From contig CM060173.1 in the NCBI GenBank assembly GCA_030549775.1, forward strand, positions 38,264,610 through 38,328,609: 64,000 bases of DNA, written 5' to 3'. The notes under the pieces are model-generated. The model ran no database searches, was not told the DNA's origin, and saw only the letters and a list, made by a program, of their open reading frames with translations. The stretch comes from Tamarix chinensis (lineage: Eukaryota > Streptophyta > Magnoliopsida > Caryophyllales > Tamaricaceae). A program made the position numbers and the translations under genes. Positions 45,901 through 57,285 of the stretch are shown here, piece by piece. The number at the start of each line of letters is the position of its first letter. The first letter of the stretch is position 1.

Positions 45901-46334
45901 GCCTACATCACCACATTGAAATCCCCCATGAGCAACCATGGCTCCTGCCTAGGTGAATTCTCCTTCAACCACTGCCATAAAAATTGTCTTTCCCTCCCTG
46001 AATTAAATGCATATACAAATGCAACCCAAAAACTGACATTTGAGGAAACATGAGTAACATGACACAAAATAGCCTGCTCATGTACTTTATGAATTCCCAT
46101 TATCCAAATAGAAGGGTTCCAAAGAATCCATATTCTGCCATTAGGGTTATGGGAATAATTATGCAGGAAATCCCAACCCTGAAAAACTTTATGAAGGATA
46201 GCAATTGAATTTGATTCCTTAACTCTAGTTTCCAATAAACCTATCAATTCTACTTTATGTCTAGCACAAAATCTTTTAACTTCCTTGTGCTTGGAAGTCT
46301 TATTCAGGCCTCTTACATTCCAGACACTAATCAT
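42956..46334 (-). pseudogene. LINE ORF2: endonuclease, reverse transcriptase, zf-RVT
   Basis: Chosen start MISVWNVRGLN (46334) is the usual start of plant LINE endonucleases; an upstream ATG at 46349 is in frame. Domains in order: endonuclease with LLETRVKES (catalytic Glu), LMGDFNVVM and SDHSPVL; RT with DGFSAGFYK, RPIACCNVLYKIIAKVM, NAFINGRTIGENVLLA, MIKVDLKKAFDMVNW, GLRQGDPLSPYLFVLVMDY and the catalytic FADDLLLF; then SGLMVNPAKCSVFFGG and INYLGLPL; and zf-RVT with TIHSAYKAL and PRVRFLVWLACRNRLL. One frame runs from 46334 to about 43350 with ten stops (seven TAG, two TAA, one TGA); a frameshift there moves to the frame ending at 42956. About 1126 codons, normal for plant L1 ORF2. It starts inside the end of ORF1. 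Confidence 0.9.
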
Positions 46335-47880
46335 GACTAGCATGATCAAAATTGGAAACCAGTCCTCTGTGATCCATTATCCCTGTGTGAGTAGAGGCTG
46401 TATTACCCTCCACACAATCTTGAAAACCAGTCACACTAGCTCTGAATCTATTAATCCTTGGTTTAGTAAAATGAACCTGTTTCTGCAGTGCCTTTTTCTT
46501 TCTAGGTACACTATCTTCCAGAACTCCTTCTACAACAGCATCAAAATTGGCAGGACATGCAGGAGATTGTAGGTGAGAACCCCTCTCAGCAGGTGACTGT
46601 TCCAGCACCTCATTATCAGATGTAAGACATGGATTAGCTCCATCATTCTTGGCAATTGCAGAAACTTGTGCATTATTGGTCTGTGCAACCTGATGCATAT
46701 GATCAGCATCAATAGGCCCTTTTCCTTTCCTGTTATCTCTAATAACTCCCCATTCACCTTTAGCTGTAGAACCAATAGTAGGACCATGCTGTAATTTCAT
46801 ACACCTCTTTTGATCATGACCATAACAGTCACAGAGAGGACAATAAAAAGGTCTCCATTCATACTCAACTTTTTGTTCAATCTCTATCCCCTATGGATCC
46901 AAAATTGTGAAAGATTCCAGCACAGTTTTCTTAACATCCACCTCAACCAAAATCCTTGGATAAGAGGCCGTGTCACGAGATGCAGTTATGGAATCAATGC
47001 ATACAGGGCTTCCCACTACACTAGCTAACTTACCAAGGGCGCTTCTGGACCAATATTCCAAAGGCAGATTAGGAAATTTGATCCAAAGGGGAAGCACCTG
47101 TAACTCATCGGGATTAAATTGCAGTCTTCTATGCCATCTTCTTAAAACAAAAGACCTATTAAAGAACATCCAGTGATGGCTCAACACCCAATCAACCTCT
47201 TGCTGTGATTGAAATTTAAACAAAAAGAAACCAGAAGTGTGCAAAATAAGTTGAGGGGTCGTAATTGTAGTCCAGTGCTTCAGAATAAAGTTTTGCATCT
47301 GTGTGAAAGAAGGAGCCTGCCCATAAACAAATCCAATCAAAGTATTTGCCCAGAGAGCTGCTTTAGAATCAACTTCCTCCTTATCTAATTTAACAATCAC
47401 TCTTCCCCTTTCATATAAAGGATTGTGAAAATTCAGATGTTGTCCATGGATAGGGTTTCTGTTACCAATAACCACATCTCGCCATGATGATTTTGGGGGA
47501 GATGCTGCTTGAAGCCTATTCCACACTGAATCTCTAGTATGAGATACAGAAATCCCTTCTCTACCAATTGCATCGTCCATAGGCGTAACTGTTTCATTGG
47601 GAATATCTGCATGGGAGGTTCCTGGATTAGATGGATGAATAACATGTCCCTCCCTTATATTATCCTGACCATCATCATTCAAATTGACGTCGATCAAATC
47701 ACTTTCATCAGGAAGCATATGGACGTTATCTACAGCAGCCATTTTCTCTGAAAAATCTGTTCTTTTCTTTGCAGCAACCACTGATATATCTTCATCCACA
47801 ATATTTCCACTGTCCAAATCCTTAGCAGCAAACTGTTCTTGAGGACTATTACCAGGTGGAGACCTTTTCTTCTTTGCCAT
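46327..47880 (-). pseudogene. LINE ORF1: DUF4283 and zinc knuckle, one internal stop
   Basis: Start MAKKKRSPPGNS at 47880 is preferred over an in-frame upstream ATG (47943) because it follows the CT-rich leader. Layout: acidic, low-complexity N-terminus; DUF4283 RNA-binding-like domain from about 47420 to 46990 (VIVKLDKEEVDSKAALW, GFFLFKFQSQQEVDWVL, WMFFNRSFVLRRW, LPLWIKFPNLPLEYW); zinc knuckle CPLCDCYGHDQKRC (C-x2-C-x4-H-x4-C); basic tail ending FDHASHD. A single in-frame TAG at 46888-46890 separates the DUF4283 part from the zinc knuckle; otherwise the frame is open for 518 codons. ORF1 proteins of plant LINEs bind the RNA in the retrotransposition particle. Its 3' end overlaps the ORF2 start by 8 nt (23 nt from the upstream ATG). 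Confidence 0.9.
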
Positions 47881-47955
47881 GGTTGAAGCTCTCTCAAACC
47901 CTAGGAGAGAGGAGAGAGCAAACCCTCGCAGTTGATATATCAATTTTTAGTAGAA

Positions 47956-49986
47956 TAATCCTATCTTTTTTATCTAGTTATAATCATTACAGTAGTATTT
48001 TCACCTAATTCTTTTTGTTGCATATTTCATGTTTTTTTACTGGGATAAATGTTATGCTCAAACTCAACAAACAAGGTAGCCTACTACTCACCTTATTGAA
48101 TTCCCTTTTGAACTAAGTAATTATTCTCACACTATTACCTATGTATATCATTGAAAGTTGCAGTACTGATGTCTCGAGACCACAATACCCTGTCTGTGAA
48201 ATAATCAAGCTAATTTGAGGAGGCCTTATGAGACATGTTGAACTTTTGGATAAAATAATTTTTACTAATAATTGTTTTTGTTCCCTTGCATAATTTAGGT
48301 TTGTTGAAAACATTAGCATTTAGCCACCTTGAGCGTAAGGAAATAAGGACTATCATCATAGAGCTCCCATTAAACCTTGAAAATATAAGAGAGATTAGTT
48401 AACTAAGACATCCTAAACAAAAAGTATTAGGAAACCTACAATAACTATATTGCTTAAGAGGTAATTAAATAAGTTTGGGGGAATTAGCCATAATAAATAA
48501 GAGTCTATCTAGGAATAGTAATGATAGTAGAGAGGGGAGGTTCATACCCAAAACACATAGTAACTAGGGGCACCTACATGAGAACCATGTGTCCACTTTT
48601 GTCAAACCATCTAGTAAGGTGACAACCTTGCTAGATCATTTCTCAAATAGATGTTAGGGTGGAGTAACTAGGGGTATTTGTCTGAGACCCAAATGTACAA
48701 TGCGTAAAAAGACCATGACAACCTAAGGAAACCCTGTCTCTAAAAAAATTGAGTTATAAGCAAGCTGACTAATAGAAAAGGATGTCTAGTTTCACAACTA
48801 CCTTGAGGATCCCTTAAGGTCTAGTAGGGAGCTATGAAGAGAAACCCATACAATTTCCTTCCACACACACACAATGTTGACCCTTTTAATATATCTCATA
48901 TTTATGCAAGCAATTTTTAGTTTGAAAAATAAGAAGCTCTACATTATTGAAGGCTAAGAATTTCTTTATTATTTTACTTATAGGTATCCATTTATACTAC
49001 CATGATGTTGCTTAGGATGAGAAACAACTTAATTATGGGGGAAATGATATGATTTTATTTGAGCTAATTAAAGGACCCTATAAGTATCATTATATATATG
49101 ATTTTTACCACATGAAGGAGTCATAGGGTGTGTTTTTTAACAATCTTTCAACCCTTTGAGATCTTGCATGACTAGCTTGAGTTTAAACTAAAAATAGCTT
49201 TAATATCCTATGAACCGACAAGACTTATACTCTTATCACACCTCATTGACTTAATGCTTTTACTTGATCAATTGTAAGGCATGTGTAGGAATGGAGGCAA
49301 CATTGCATATCAAACCATATCATCACCCTACCAACACGATAGGAGTCATCACCTAGGTCACCAACAAGGGTTTATAATGCTTATAAAAGAATAACGCCCA
49401 CATCCTTGAAGTTGGTAGCATTCACTAGGGGACCACTTATACTACTACCTAACACAGGGTGTAGTTGCCCAATGCAGCACCAAAGGATACCTGTCTCACC
49501 TGCATATTTTGAACATTAAAGATACCCCTTTGGAGAGAAGGGATGAGAAGGGGAGAAGGAGAAAAATACTAACATAAGATTAGTAAAGAAAGGAAGAAGA
49601 AGTGTACTAATAGAGCTGAACTAAGTGAGTAAAAAGAAGGAGAGATTAGGCTATATAGGGGTTGGATTACCATGATCTACCCAATCCTAAGAAGGAGAGA
49701 TTAGGATATATAGGGGTTGGATTACCATGACCTACCCAATCCTTTCCCTTCCTTCTCTTCATTATTTTCCTGTTTGGCTGGAAGAGATTTAGCATTATTT
49801 AAACTTCTTGGTGAAAGGAAAAGATTAGGTAACCTTTATTGTTGTAATATGTGACATTATAGTCATATTTTGTTGATTGATATATCATTTTGTTGTGCTT
49901 CATTTGTTAGAGTGTTGAATGTTGGCCACATTAGGCACTTATCTAAATTCTATATCAACTATGATAGTGTATAGAACTTACAATCA
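47956..49986 (+). mobile_element. Non-coding region, probable Tat-like LTR in its right part
   Basis: No coding motifs. The right end ...TATAGAACTTACA is followed by a primer-binding-like site at 49991, suggesting that an LTR ends about 49985. Inside are a local 55 bp tandem duplication carrying GGCTATATAGGGG (possible TATA) and a short CA run near 48864. The left limit of the LTR cannot be set; 47956-48500 holds nothing I recognise. Confidence 0.35.
49634..49743 (+). repeat. Perfectly adjacent 55 bp tandem duplication
   Basis: Units 49634-49688 and 49689-49743, both starting AAGAAGGAGAGATTAGG and ending CTACCCAATCCT, differ at two positions (C/A and T/C). High identity means the duplication is recent compared with the decayed surround. 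Confidence 0.95.
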
Positions 49987-49990
49987 TAAA

Positions 49991-50002
49991 TGGTAACAGG
50001 GT
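49991..50002 (+). other. Primer-binding-like site
   Basis: TGGTAACAGGGT, two mismatches from TGGTATCAGAGC-type sites, shortly after a possible LTR end (ACTTACA) and before the coding relic at 50010. Confidence 0.35.
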
Positions 50003-50009
50003 AAGAAAA

Positions 50010-51240
50010 AAATGGTGAAGAAACCTTATCATTAATCCTCCAAACATCACTACGCAAACTTTCCTTTCCCAATGCACCTTGATGGAGATAGCCTGAGAGT
50101 ATATTTCATCACTAAGTTAAATATGTAGAGTCTAGAAGGATTAATATCCATTGATATTGACATGCTATGAATTGTCATAAGGTACATTCACTTGGTGTTA
50201 AAAATTTCCCTGTAACGACTCTATCTTTTGATGTCTTTTTGATCTATCTTAACATTGATATTATTAAAATCCTAAGCACTCATTTACTTCGTTATATTTT
50301 CATTGTCACCCTACTAATATTTTGTTACATAGTTAATTTCATAGAACACTTAACTTTAGTAAAGCATATTTCATTCAAGTCCTCATGGGATCAACACTCA
50401 CTCATCATTTTATTACGTGGGTCAACCATGTATACATGCACGATTGTCTTATGCTCTAATATTAGTATTACCCTACCAAGAATTGTTCAACCAAGAACAC
50501 ACCAACATTATTGTAGGAAGAGATTCCTTGGTGGATGGAAGTAATGGAACCCTAAAGACATACATTAAAAGAGATAACCTTGAGGAAACAAAGAAGAGGA
50601 CAAGAGAGGATGAGTGGTAAGTCACTTTCATGGATAATGGAAAGGGGCTAATTGTGGTGGAACAGTATGATGAATCTTTGGTTATTGAAGTACATATCAC
50701 CAATTACATAATGAGGAGGGTCTTTGAAGACATAGTTAACTCTATTGACATGAGTTTTTAAGGATCCTATGCGGAAATATAATTCTTAGAAGGATGTTTA
50801 GGGAATAATACCTCACCCTTATTGGGATTCACTAAAAAAACAATAAAATGAAAAGGAATAATGAATCTTTCTTTAACACTCAATCAAAAAAGGGGACTCT
50901 AAGGAGCATTAATACGGATTTTTTAGTCTTTACATGCTCATTGGCATATAACATTATTTTAGGATGATTGTCCCTTATAAAACTCCATGCAAGCATTATC
51001 ATAACTAGATTATTAATGAGATACCTAAATAAATGAGGATGGTCCAATAAGTAAGTGGAACTATAGTATTATAAAATAGAAGTAGCCTATGGTCCAAGAA
51101 GATAAAATGCCAAGAAGCTACAAGAAAATTTTAATGTGTATTGACTTTTGACATTGTTTTCTCATGGTAAAGAAGTAAAAAAAAAAATTGGTATTACTAT
51201 ATATGTGGATTCTTTTATAAAAAGTCTTCTACAATAAACA
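50010..51240 (+). pseudogene. Tat-like gag end and protease relic
   Basis: From 50417 an open 67-codon frame ends TYIKRDNLEETKKRTREDEW, like the basic end of Tat-lineage gag. After a stop the same frame reads VTFMDNGKGLIVVEQYDE, then ESLVIEVHITNYIMRRVFED, matching the 'HxDALVVxLxIANxxVxRVLVD' start of the Tat protease; the active-site DxGSSAD stretch is decayed (VNSIDMSF). Near 50930 FTCSLAYNIILG matches 'CPSAYNxILGR', the conserved end of this protease, in another frame. RT and later domains are absent; sequence from 51240 to 51850 shows nothing recognisable. The overlapping ORF 50167-50544 is a shadow. Confidence 0.55.
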
Positions 51241-51849
51241 TATTTTTTAATACCACAAAGCTGAGACATAAACATGTAATACCTCTAACAAATATGTTGC
51301 CTAAGCTACAAGCCCTTTCAAAATGATGTCATTCAGCATTGAATATAGTCACATCTAGTGTGATGAAAGTACCAAAAAAATTTCACTCTTTAAGCCTAAG
51401 GTTTAATATATAAGCCCTCCAAGAGGTTGTTAAGCATATAAGGTGGACATAGTAGGTGATATGCATTAAACCTAAAGCTCCATACATAATCCCTTAAAGG
51501 GTCCGACATTAAAGATGGGTACATTTGATGAGATAAAAGACGGATGCACTTTCACTCACTAACCCCATGCTCTTAAGGTGCATCATTGGTTGAGATATCA
51601 AGGAAATTAAGCTAATAGCACACACCTAGTAGCTTTCTAGCTTAGCTAAGTCTATGCTCCCATGGTGTGTTCCTCAACCAAGGTTTTAAGGTCACTAAGA
51701 CAAATGTTTAGGGATTTGGTTGGTAAATTTAGTTGGATCAACCAATAACAACTAGATCAAACCCTAATTTGGTTTCCCACAACCAAAGTATAATAAATAT
51801 TTGAAGTGCATGCCTTTTAGATCTTTATTCTTCTTATTACAAAAATGTT

Positions 51850-54640
51850 ACACCCTCAAAATTAGTAGAAAATGAAAAATAGAATGGTCTCCTAATAGTC
51901 ATTTTCCTTTCTACTTAAACCTCAACCTCGATCTCTCTAGAGTTTTTAGGAATAAGAATGTTTTCCAAATCCTCACCAGGGTTCAATTTCCACAGTTGGT
52001 CATGATCCACTAAGGTCATAGACTAAGCATATATTACAAAGGCATAATTAACATACCATTGAGGCTGAAGTTGTTCCTCATAATGAGTAAACTCTTACCT
52101 TACCAAGTAGTTATCTATGGTTTCATAGGAGTTTCTCAGTTTGGAGTTAGCAATGGACTTTTATATACACTCATTCATATCCTTTCTCCATATCTCAACT
52201 ACCTACTTGGCTACGGCTAATCATTTCTAAAGATTTTTTTTGTATTATTATAATTATTAATCATCTCCCTATCAACAACTTCTTTGCATAACTCCTTAGT
52301 CTTAGTCCATTTTTCATGTAAGGTTTTTTCCCACCACTATGTATTTAGCCTTATATTTAGTTCCCATGTTAGTGAGGATTTTAGTCTCTTATTAGACAGA
52401 TCTAGCTAAATCAATTTACTTTCGTACCTTCTTGATATCCACAAGCCACATTTTCTGCAGATAAGTAAATTGATTAGTCAAGTTTTTCTCATTTCAAACA
52501 TCTTCTTCCACATAGATAATGTTAACCCTTAATAGTTCTATTTTGGCTTTATATTTATACCTTTCTCTTTCAAGGAAATGATGGGATAAATCTACAAGCA
52601 CATGGATTCATTATACCATCTTAAGGTCATATCCCATTAAGACTTTATTATCGAGTACTAAGTCTTTACTATTTTAATTATATAGATAAATCAAATACAC
52701 AGAGGGGAATCATGACCAATAGAATAAAATAAATTGGTAATGTTAATGGTAGTAGGAAAAGTCTAATTAAAAGCCTAGGATTGGCTATATAGTTCCATGA
52801 AAGTCATGAATAGAGGTAGCTATTGATGATCAGTATTGAAGTTGAATGCAAAGTTGAATACTGTATGAATTTAGTTCAAGTTAATTGAATTAGTGTGAAT
52901 TATTTAGCTTACAAATCTTAATCTCTTTGTCTATGTGCATTAGAGATTAATTCATATCCTTTCTACTCTTCATAATCCATATTTTTATAACCATCATTAT
53001 CATCCATACATCACCCTAATTCGAAGCTAATTGAAGCCCTTAGTTGGTTTCAACAATTGAAACCCTAACCCATCATTCAAAAAATTAATCCCTTCCATTC
53101 GAACCAAACATAACCATCATCATCAACACATCATTGTCGAATCCTCATCTTAATTATCACAACACATTCTAACCATCACCATTGGATCATAATTTTCTTA
53201 TTTGAATCATTACCATCATCCTTCCATCCTATTTGAATACTTTAAACCCTAATACACCGTGATTGAACCTTCTTCTAATTAATTCTAATATAATCGAGCC
53301 ATAAGATCACCAATTTGATAATTCCATCCTCCCACACACATCATTTTTCTTTGATAATGTTATGTGGGAAAAGAGAATATGAGTTTTATGATGAAGGTTT
53401 AAAAATATTTATCGTAAGTGGAATATTATAAAGAGGGGAAGGAACTGGTTGTTTTATAACAGACTAATTTGTCAAAGATGAAAAAAAAAAGGAATGAAAA
53501 TTGAGGGTGTGGTGGATATATTTGAAGATTGAGAAATTGAGAAATCAGATGAGTATATATCCTTCATAAAAGTAGGGGATTTACTAAGACATTCAAAAAG
53601 GCTTAAGGTTGGTGCAACAACAACACAAACTCTGCATTTTGTACCTTCACCTTTAGTCTATATAAAGGCTTGTGATTTGTCAGAAAACGACATGACCTTT
53701 ATTTAAAGCATCTTCCTTTTATATAAATATGTGGGAGCAAGGAAAGTGAAGCTTACTCAAAAAGCCTTATTTTGATACTATCTTTATTTTTTATCAAAAT
53801 TTAAAAATTTAATTGTATGTAAAATGATTATATTAGCATATATTTATTATTCCCTTCGTAGGACATGCCAACAAAATTTATAGAAAGGAGAAAGTCTATG
53901 ATTACTTGATACCACATATATATGGTGTCTGATGGTCTTTTCTATGTACCTTTATTTCTAAGGGACTGACAATACTTTTGTGCCACTTTATTTATAAGTT
54001 CGCAATAGTTTCTTTGTAATTTTATTTATGTTTTCTAGTATTTTATGTAAAAAAAATTTTTCTCTTTACTTTTACATTTTCCTTACGCACATATTGATGA
54101 GTCAACCTATCAATTGGCCCTTTATGATGTAATTTTTATTTATTATTTTGTATTAGGATATTTTTGGGTTAGCATTTTTAAGCATATAATTTTGACCAGT
54201 GGAAATGTAATCAAACCCTAGTATGTATACACCATAAAGGTAGCTTATGCATTTAACCATTGATTGTATAATTGTTTTCTAGGTTATCTACTCTAGGGAA
54301 GTTTCTAACGTGATGGATGAAATTTTAAAGGAAATGATGATATGGTTATTTTCTAAAATAGTATTATTGAGCCTTGGATTGTCGACCCAAAGGATGAGAA
54401 TTGGCCCAAAAAATTGAAGACGCGCTCATCTTGATGTTAGACTCGTCCTAGCCTAGTATCTCATATTGTTTTTTAGCTGGATAAGTCCTATGTGCAAGAA
54501 AGAGGTAATATGTTTTCCTTGTGTGCATAGTATTTTCCCTCTTCCTCCACCCTCCGATTACCCCTATACATATGTGGTCTCATTTCCATTTAGAGGAATA
54601 AAAATTTATATTATAACTCTCTCACTTTTTTTCTATTCTC
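51850..54640 (-). mobile_element. Minus-strand relative of the 31-36 kb coiled-coil-gag element
   Basis: Left end has TGTTACACCCTC, LTR-terminus-like. On the minus strand 54640 to 53700 follows 31230 to 32160 (see that entry), and 52620 to 52400 encodes KIELLRVNIIYVEEDV and NEKNLTNQF, matching KIKLFRINIIFLEDDI of the plus-strand relative. TATA-like sites on the minus strand are TTTATATAAAAGG (53712-53724) and CTTTATATAGAC (53659-53670). Between 53000 and 53400 there are ACCATCATCATC-type short repeats and no code. Everything is strongly decayed; the pair forms a distant inverted repeat about 16 kb apart. Confidence 0.5.
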
Positions 54641-55818
54641 CCTCCTTTAAATTTTCCTCTCAACATTCTCTAATATTTAGCTCCTAATCAAAATTTTCAA
54701 GAACCCTTTGGTTCAAAAAATACCAAAAAATGTACAAGGATATTATATGTTCAAATATTAGCAATGAAAAAAAAGGGGAGTAACCCTAGATTTCACATTC
54801 CAAGATATGGGAGATATTTTCCAAATTCAGACATTGTACAAGGATAAGATCAAAATTAGGATATTTAGAATAGGTTTACTATAGAGAAATTTTAGTTTCA
54901 AGCTAATTATGCCTATAATTAGAAAATTTTATCTAAAAATGTAAAAAATATTTTCCATCCATTTAAAATTAATATTTATATTAAATATGCCAAAATATAA
55001 ATATCTATAAAGTTTTATAAACTTTTGGTTTCTAAAATAATAGCCTTAGGGCTTAAAACATGATTAAGGATAAAAACAATCATGAATAGTATTTTTTTCA
55101 AAGTCTACAATTGAAATTTTGAAAAGGCTTAGGAGACTCATAAAAAGCCAGTGAATTAAAATATGATGAAATCAGAATGATTCACAAGAAAATTAATGAC
55201 CAATAACAACTTAGAAGTCTTATAAGACTCAGAATCATAATAAGAGTTAAACAAGTGAAATGAAATGTGTTAAGACTATCTCATGGGTTAAAAGGGTGTC
55301 CAAAAACTCTTTAATTTAATATAATTCTTCATAATTATATTAATAAAAAAAATTTTAAAAAAGTAGGATATTATATAAAAAAATTTAAATTTTTGGCTTA
55401 ACTTTTTTATATAATTATAATAATAAACACATTTTAAAAAGGCAAAGTATTACATATGCAAACTCTCACATATATTATATACATGACAATGTGGAATAGT
55501 TCATAAGTACTAAGGCTACATTTGTGTGATGCTTTTGTATATGCATTTGTCATAGATAAAGTAATATGTTTTTTCTTTTTCACACAACTTATTAGTGCAT
55601 TAATAGCCACTGAGTTTTTTTTCTATGGTTGTTGCCTCATATTTGAAATGTAGAGTATAAAGTGCTTAATTGTTATTTTTCCAAAAAAAACTTATGAAGA
55701 TAATCATATTTTTAGTATTATTAATTATTGTTATGATTTTGAATATTTTTGGTTTTTTAAGAATTTTTCTATACTTTAGATGAGTTTTTGGCGTAATTTA
55801 GGGTTTTTCAGAGATTTT
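54641..55818. mobile_element. LTR-like non-coding remnant
   Basis: From about 54776 (GGGGAGTAACCCTAG) to 55455 (CAAAGTATTACA) the sequence has LTR-like ends and an internal same-direction match to 30140-30300 (ATGAATAGTATTTTTTTC, AATTAATGACCAATAACAAC, AAGTCTTATAAGACTC). It is thus a probable minus-strand LTR of the family at 29627-30454. 55456-55818 shows nothing I recognise. Confidence 0.35.
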
Positions 55819-56100
55819 TGATGTGGATGTAGGTTGAAAGAACACAAGAACACCAAATTTATCTTATTTAGCACTCATGTAACACACCAAAATACAAAAG
55901 ATAATACTTTAAAGGAGTAATCAAAGGGCTTTTCATGAAAGCTCACAAAGAATCACTCACTAAAGATAATCAAAATAAACTAACATAGAACTTTTTCAAT
56001 GATCAGAGATGTATGTCGAAGCACTTCCAAGAACCTCAAGAAACATCTTAAATATGTCAAAGAAATAATTTTAGATGTATGAACAAATATGCACTTGCAT
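55819..56100 (-). mobile_element. Short 3' LTR of the gag-bearing minus-strand element
   Basis: Starts (plus strand) TGATGTGGATGTAGGTTGAA; the first ~100 bp match 62975 onward (TTGAAAGAAC, AATTTATCT, CATGTAAC(A/G)CACCAAAA). To its right the minus strand has CAAGAAGGAGGGAATAATG, a polypurine tract, which places an LTR start near TGCAAGTGCATATTTG (about 56100). About 280 bp. Confidence 0.45.
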
Positions 56101-56109
56101 TATTCCCTC

Positions 56110-56629
56110 CTTCTTGAAATAAATTTGACTTCAAATTTGAATCTTTGAATAAGAACCACCAATAGATGAGAAAATATCATCCAAGATGATGATTATCTTT
56201 AAAAATCTTGATAATACACCTTTGGATGTTTGAAAATTTATCAAAGAACTGTAAATATCATCGATAATTAAATTGATTTTCATGTTGAATATTAAAAAAT
56301 TAGGCATATTCCATGCATCTTCATGCACCACTCTTGAATCACTTAGAACCGTCATGGCTTAATCTCTACATGTTTTCAATTTGTATGTTAGACCTTCAAA
56401 TTTATCATCATGAGTCTTTGAATCCTTCAAATACATTATGTATACAACATCACCATATGTACACAAAGTCACCATAGGTTGATAATGCACTTCCTTTACT
56501 TGAATTAATTCAAACCCCCTCAACAGGAAGCATACTTCTCCTTCTTCATCACCCACACTTTCACACTCATGAGGATCAAAAACATCCACACTTTTATTTT
56601 TGTATTATTTTCTTGATTTATCAACATCA
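56110..56629 (-). pseudogene. C-terminal part of a gag/protease relic
   Basis: Minus-strand reading from 56590 gives FDPHECESVGDEEGEVCFLL, IQVKEVHYQPMVTL and CTYGDVVYIMYLKDSKTHDD, then after a TAA (same strand, next frame segment) NLIIDDIYSSLINFQTSKGV and FLKIIIILDDIFSSIGGSY. These continue the gag relic at 61680-62520 across the inserted solo LTR C. I recognise no catalytic motif; an aspartic protease is not evident. No RT or integrase lies between it and the polypurine tract, so the element was deleted or non-autonomous. Confidence 0.5.
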
Positions 56630-56634
56630 CCCAA
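56630..56634 (+). repeat. Left target-site duplication of solo LTR C (CCCAA)
   Basis: CCCAA directly before TGTAACACC; the same CCCAA follows the other end of the LTR at 61667-61671. Confidence 0.93.
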
Positions 56635-56997
56635 TGTAACACCCCAAAATTCACTACTTTTTTTTTTTGAAAGCGGAAGCAATTAAATTATAAATACTTA
56701 AAACCTGTGAATTCTGGGAATGTTACCGCCACACTTAGTACTAGACCAGTTCTCTCCGACCGTTCCAGTACCAAGTGCTAAGGCTAAAGGAAAGATTTAT
56801 GTTAAATTCAAATTAACAATTCATAAAAGAATTCAAAAGATCTTACAACAAAATCAGAGTACGCATAAACATGTATAAACACTTGTAACTTACAAATAGA
56901 AATACATTTAAATAAGATAAAACCCGATGGGTCAAATGCCGGATTGCCTACTCACTCAAGTCAGGTCCGCCACCCCAAAACAGTCTCTGATCTTAAA

Positions 56998-57090
56998 CCT
57001 GCACAAGCGGTCTGCTCCCCACCATCGGTGGATCATCACAGGACCCATCAACCAAGGTAGTATCAGTACGGGTCCAGTACTGAGTAAGGA
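56998..57090 (-). repeat. Conserved ~95 bp LTR block with hairpin (copy C)
   Basis: Contains CCTGCACAAGCGGTCTGCTC, the inverted repeat CCACCATCGGTGG at 57019-57031, GATCATCACAGGACCC, CAACCAAGGTAGTATCAGTA and GGTCCAGTACTGAGTAA. Near-identical to copies A and B through about 95 bp. Confidence 0.85.
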
Positions 57091-57285
57091 GACTTGATCG
57101 CTAAGGCCAACACATAAAAACATAAGCCATGCAGAAAAATAGAAGAACACAATCATAAATGCATATGATCAACCAGGTAAAAGTAAAAAGGCCCAATAGT
57201 AGACTGGATTAATCATTTCATTAATCTCTTATCAGAATTCATTTCACACCATACTTTTTATCAAGTCCATACGAGTACGGGAACC

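Larger units (their letters stand above)
42910..47955 (-). mobile_element. L1-type LINE, near full length, inactivated
   Basis: A non-LTR retrotransposon reading right to left: short CT-rich 5' leader (CTCTCTCCTCTCTCC, about 47905-47930), ORF1 (47880-46327), ORF2 (46334-42956), 3' UTR-like tail ending TTATCG then a short poly(A) run (42911-42919). Plant L1 elements have exactly this layout. Damage is mild compared with other elements here (about eleven stop codons, one frameshift over 5 kb), so it is one of the younger insertions. I could not find a clean target-site duplication around the poly(A) and 5' end. Confidence 0.9.

Noticed and set aside
42910..48010. LINE target-site duplication around 42880-42910 and 47960-48005
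   Set aside because: AACACTATGACATAATAATT and AATACTACTGTAATGATTAT (minus strand) look vaguely similar but are not alike enough or adjacent enough to the element ends to call.
50167..50544. 125-codon ORF with hydrophobic segments as a host membrane protein
   Set aside because: Overlaps, in another frame, the gag end of a Tat-like element whose motifs continue past it; hydrophobicity follows T-rich sequence.
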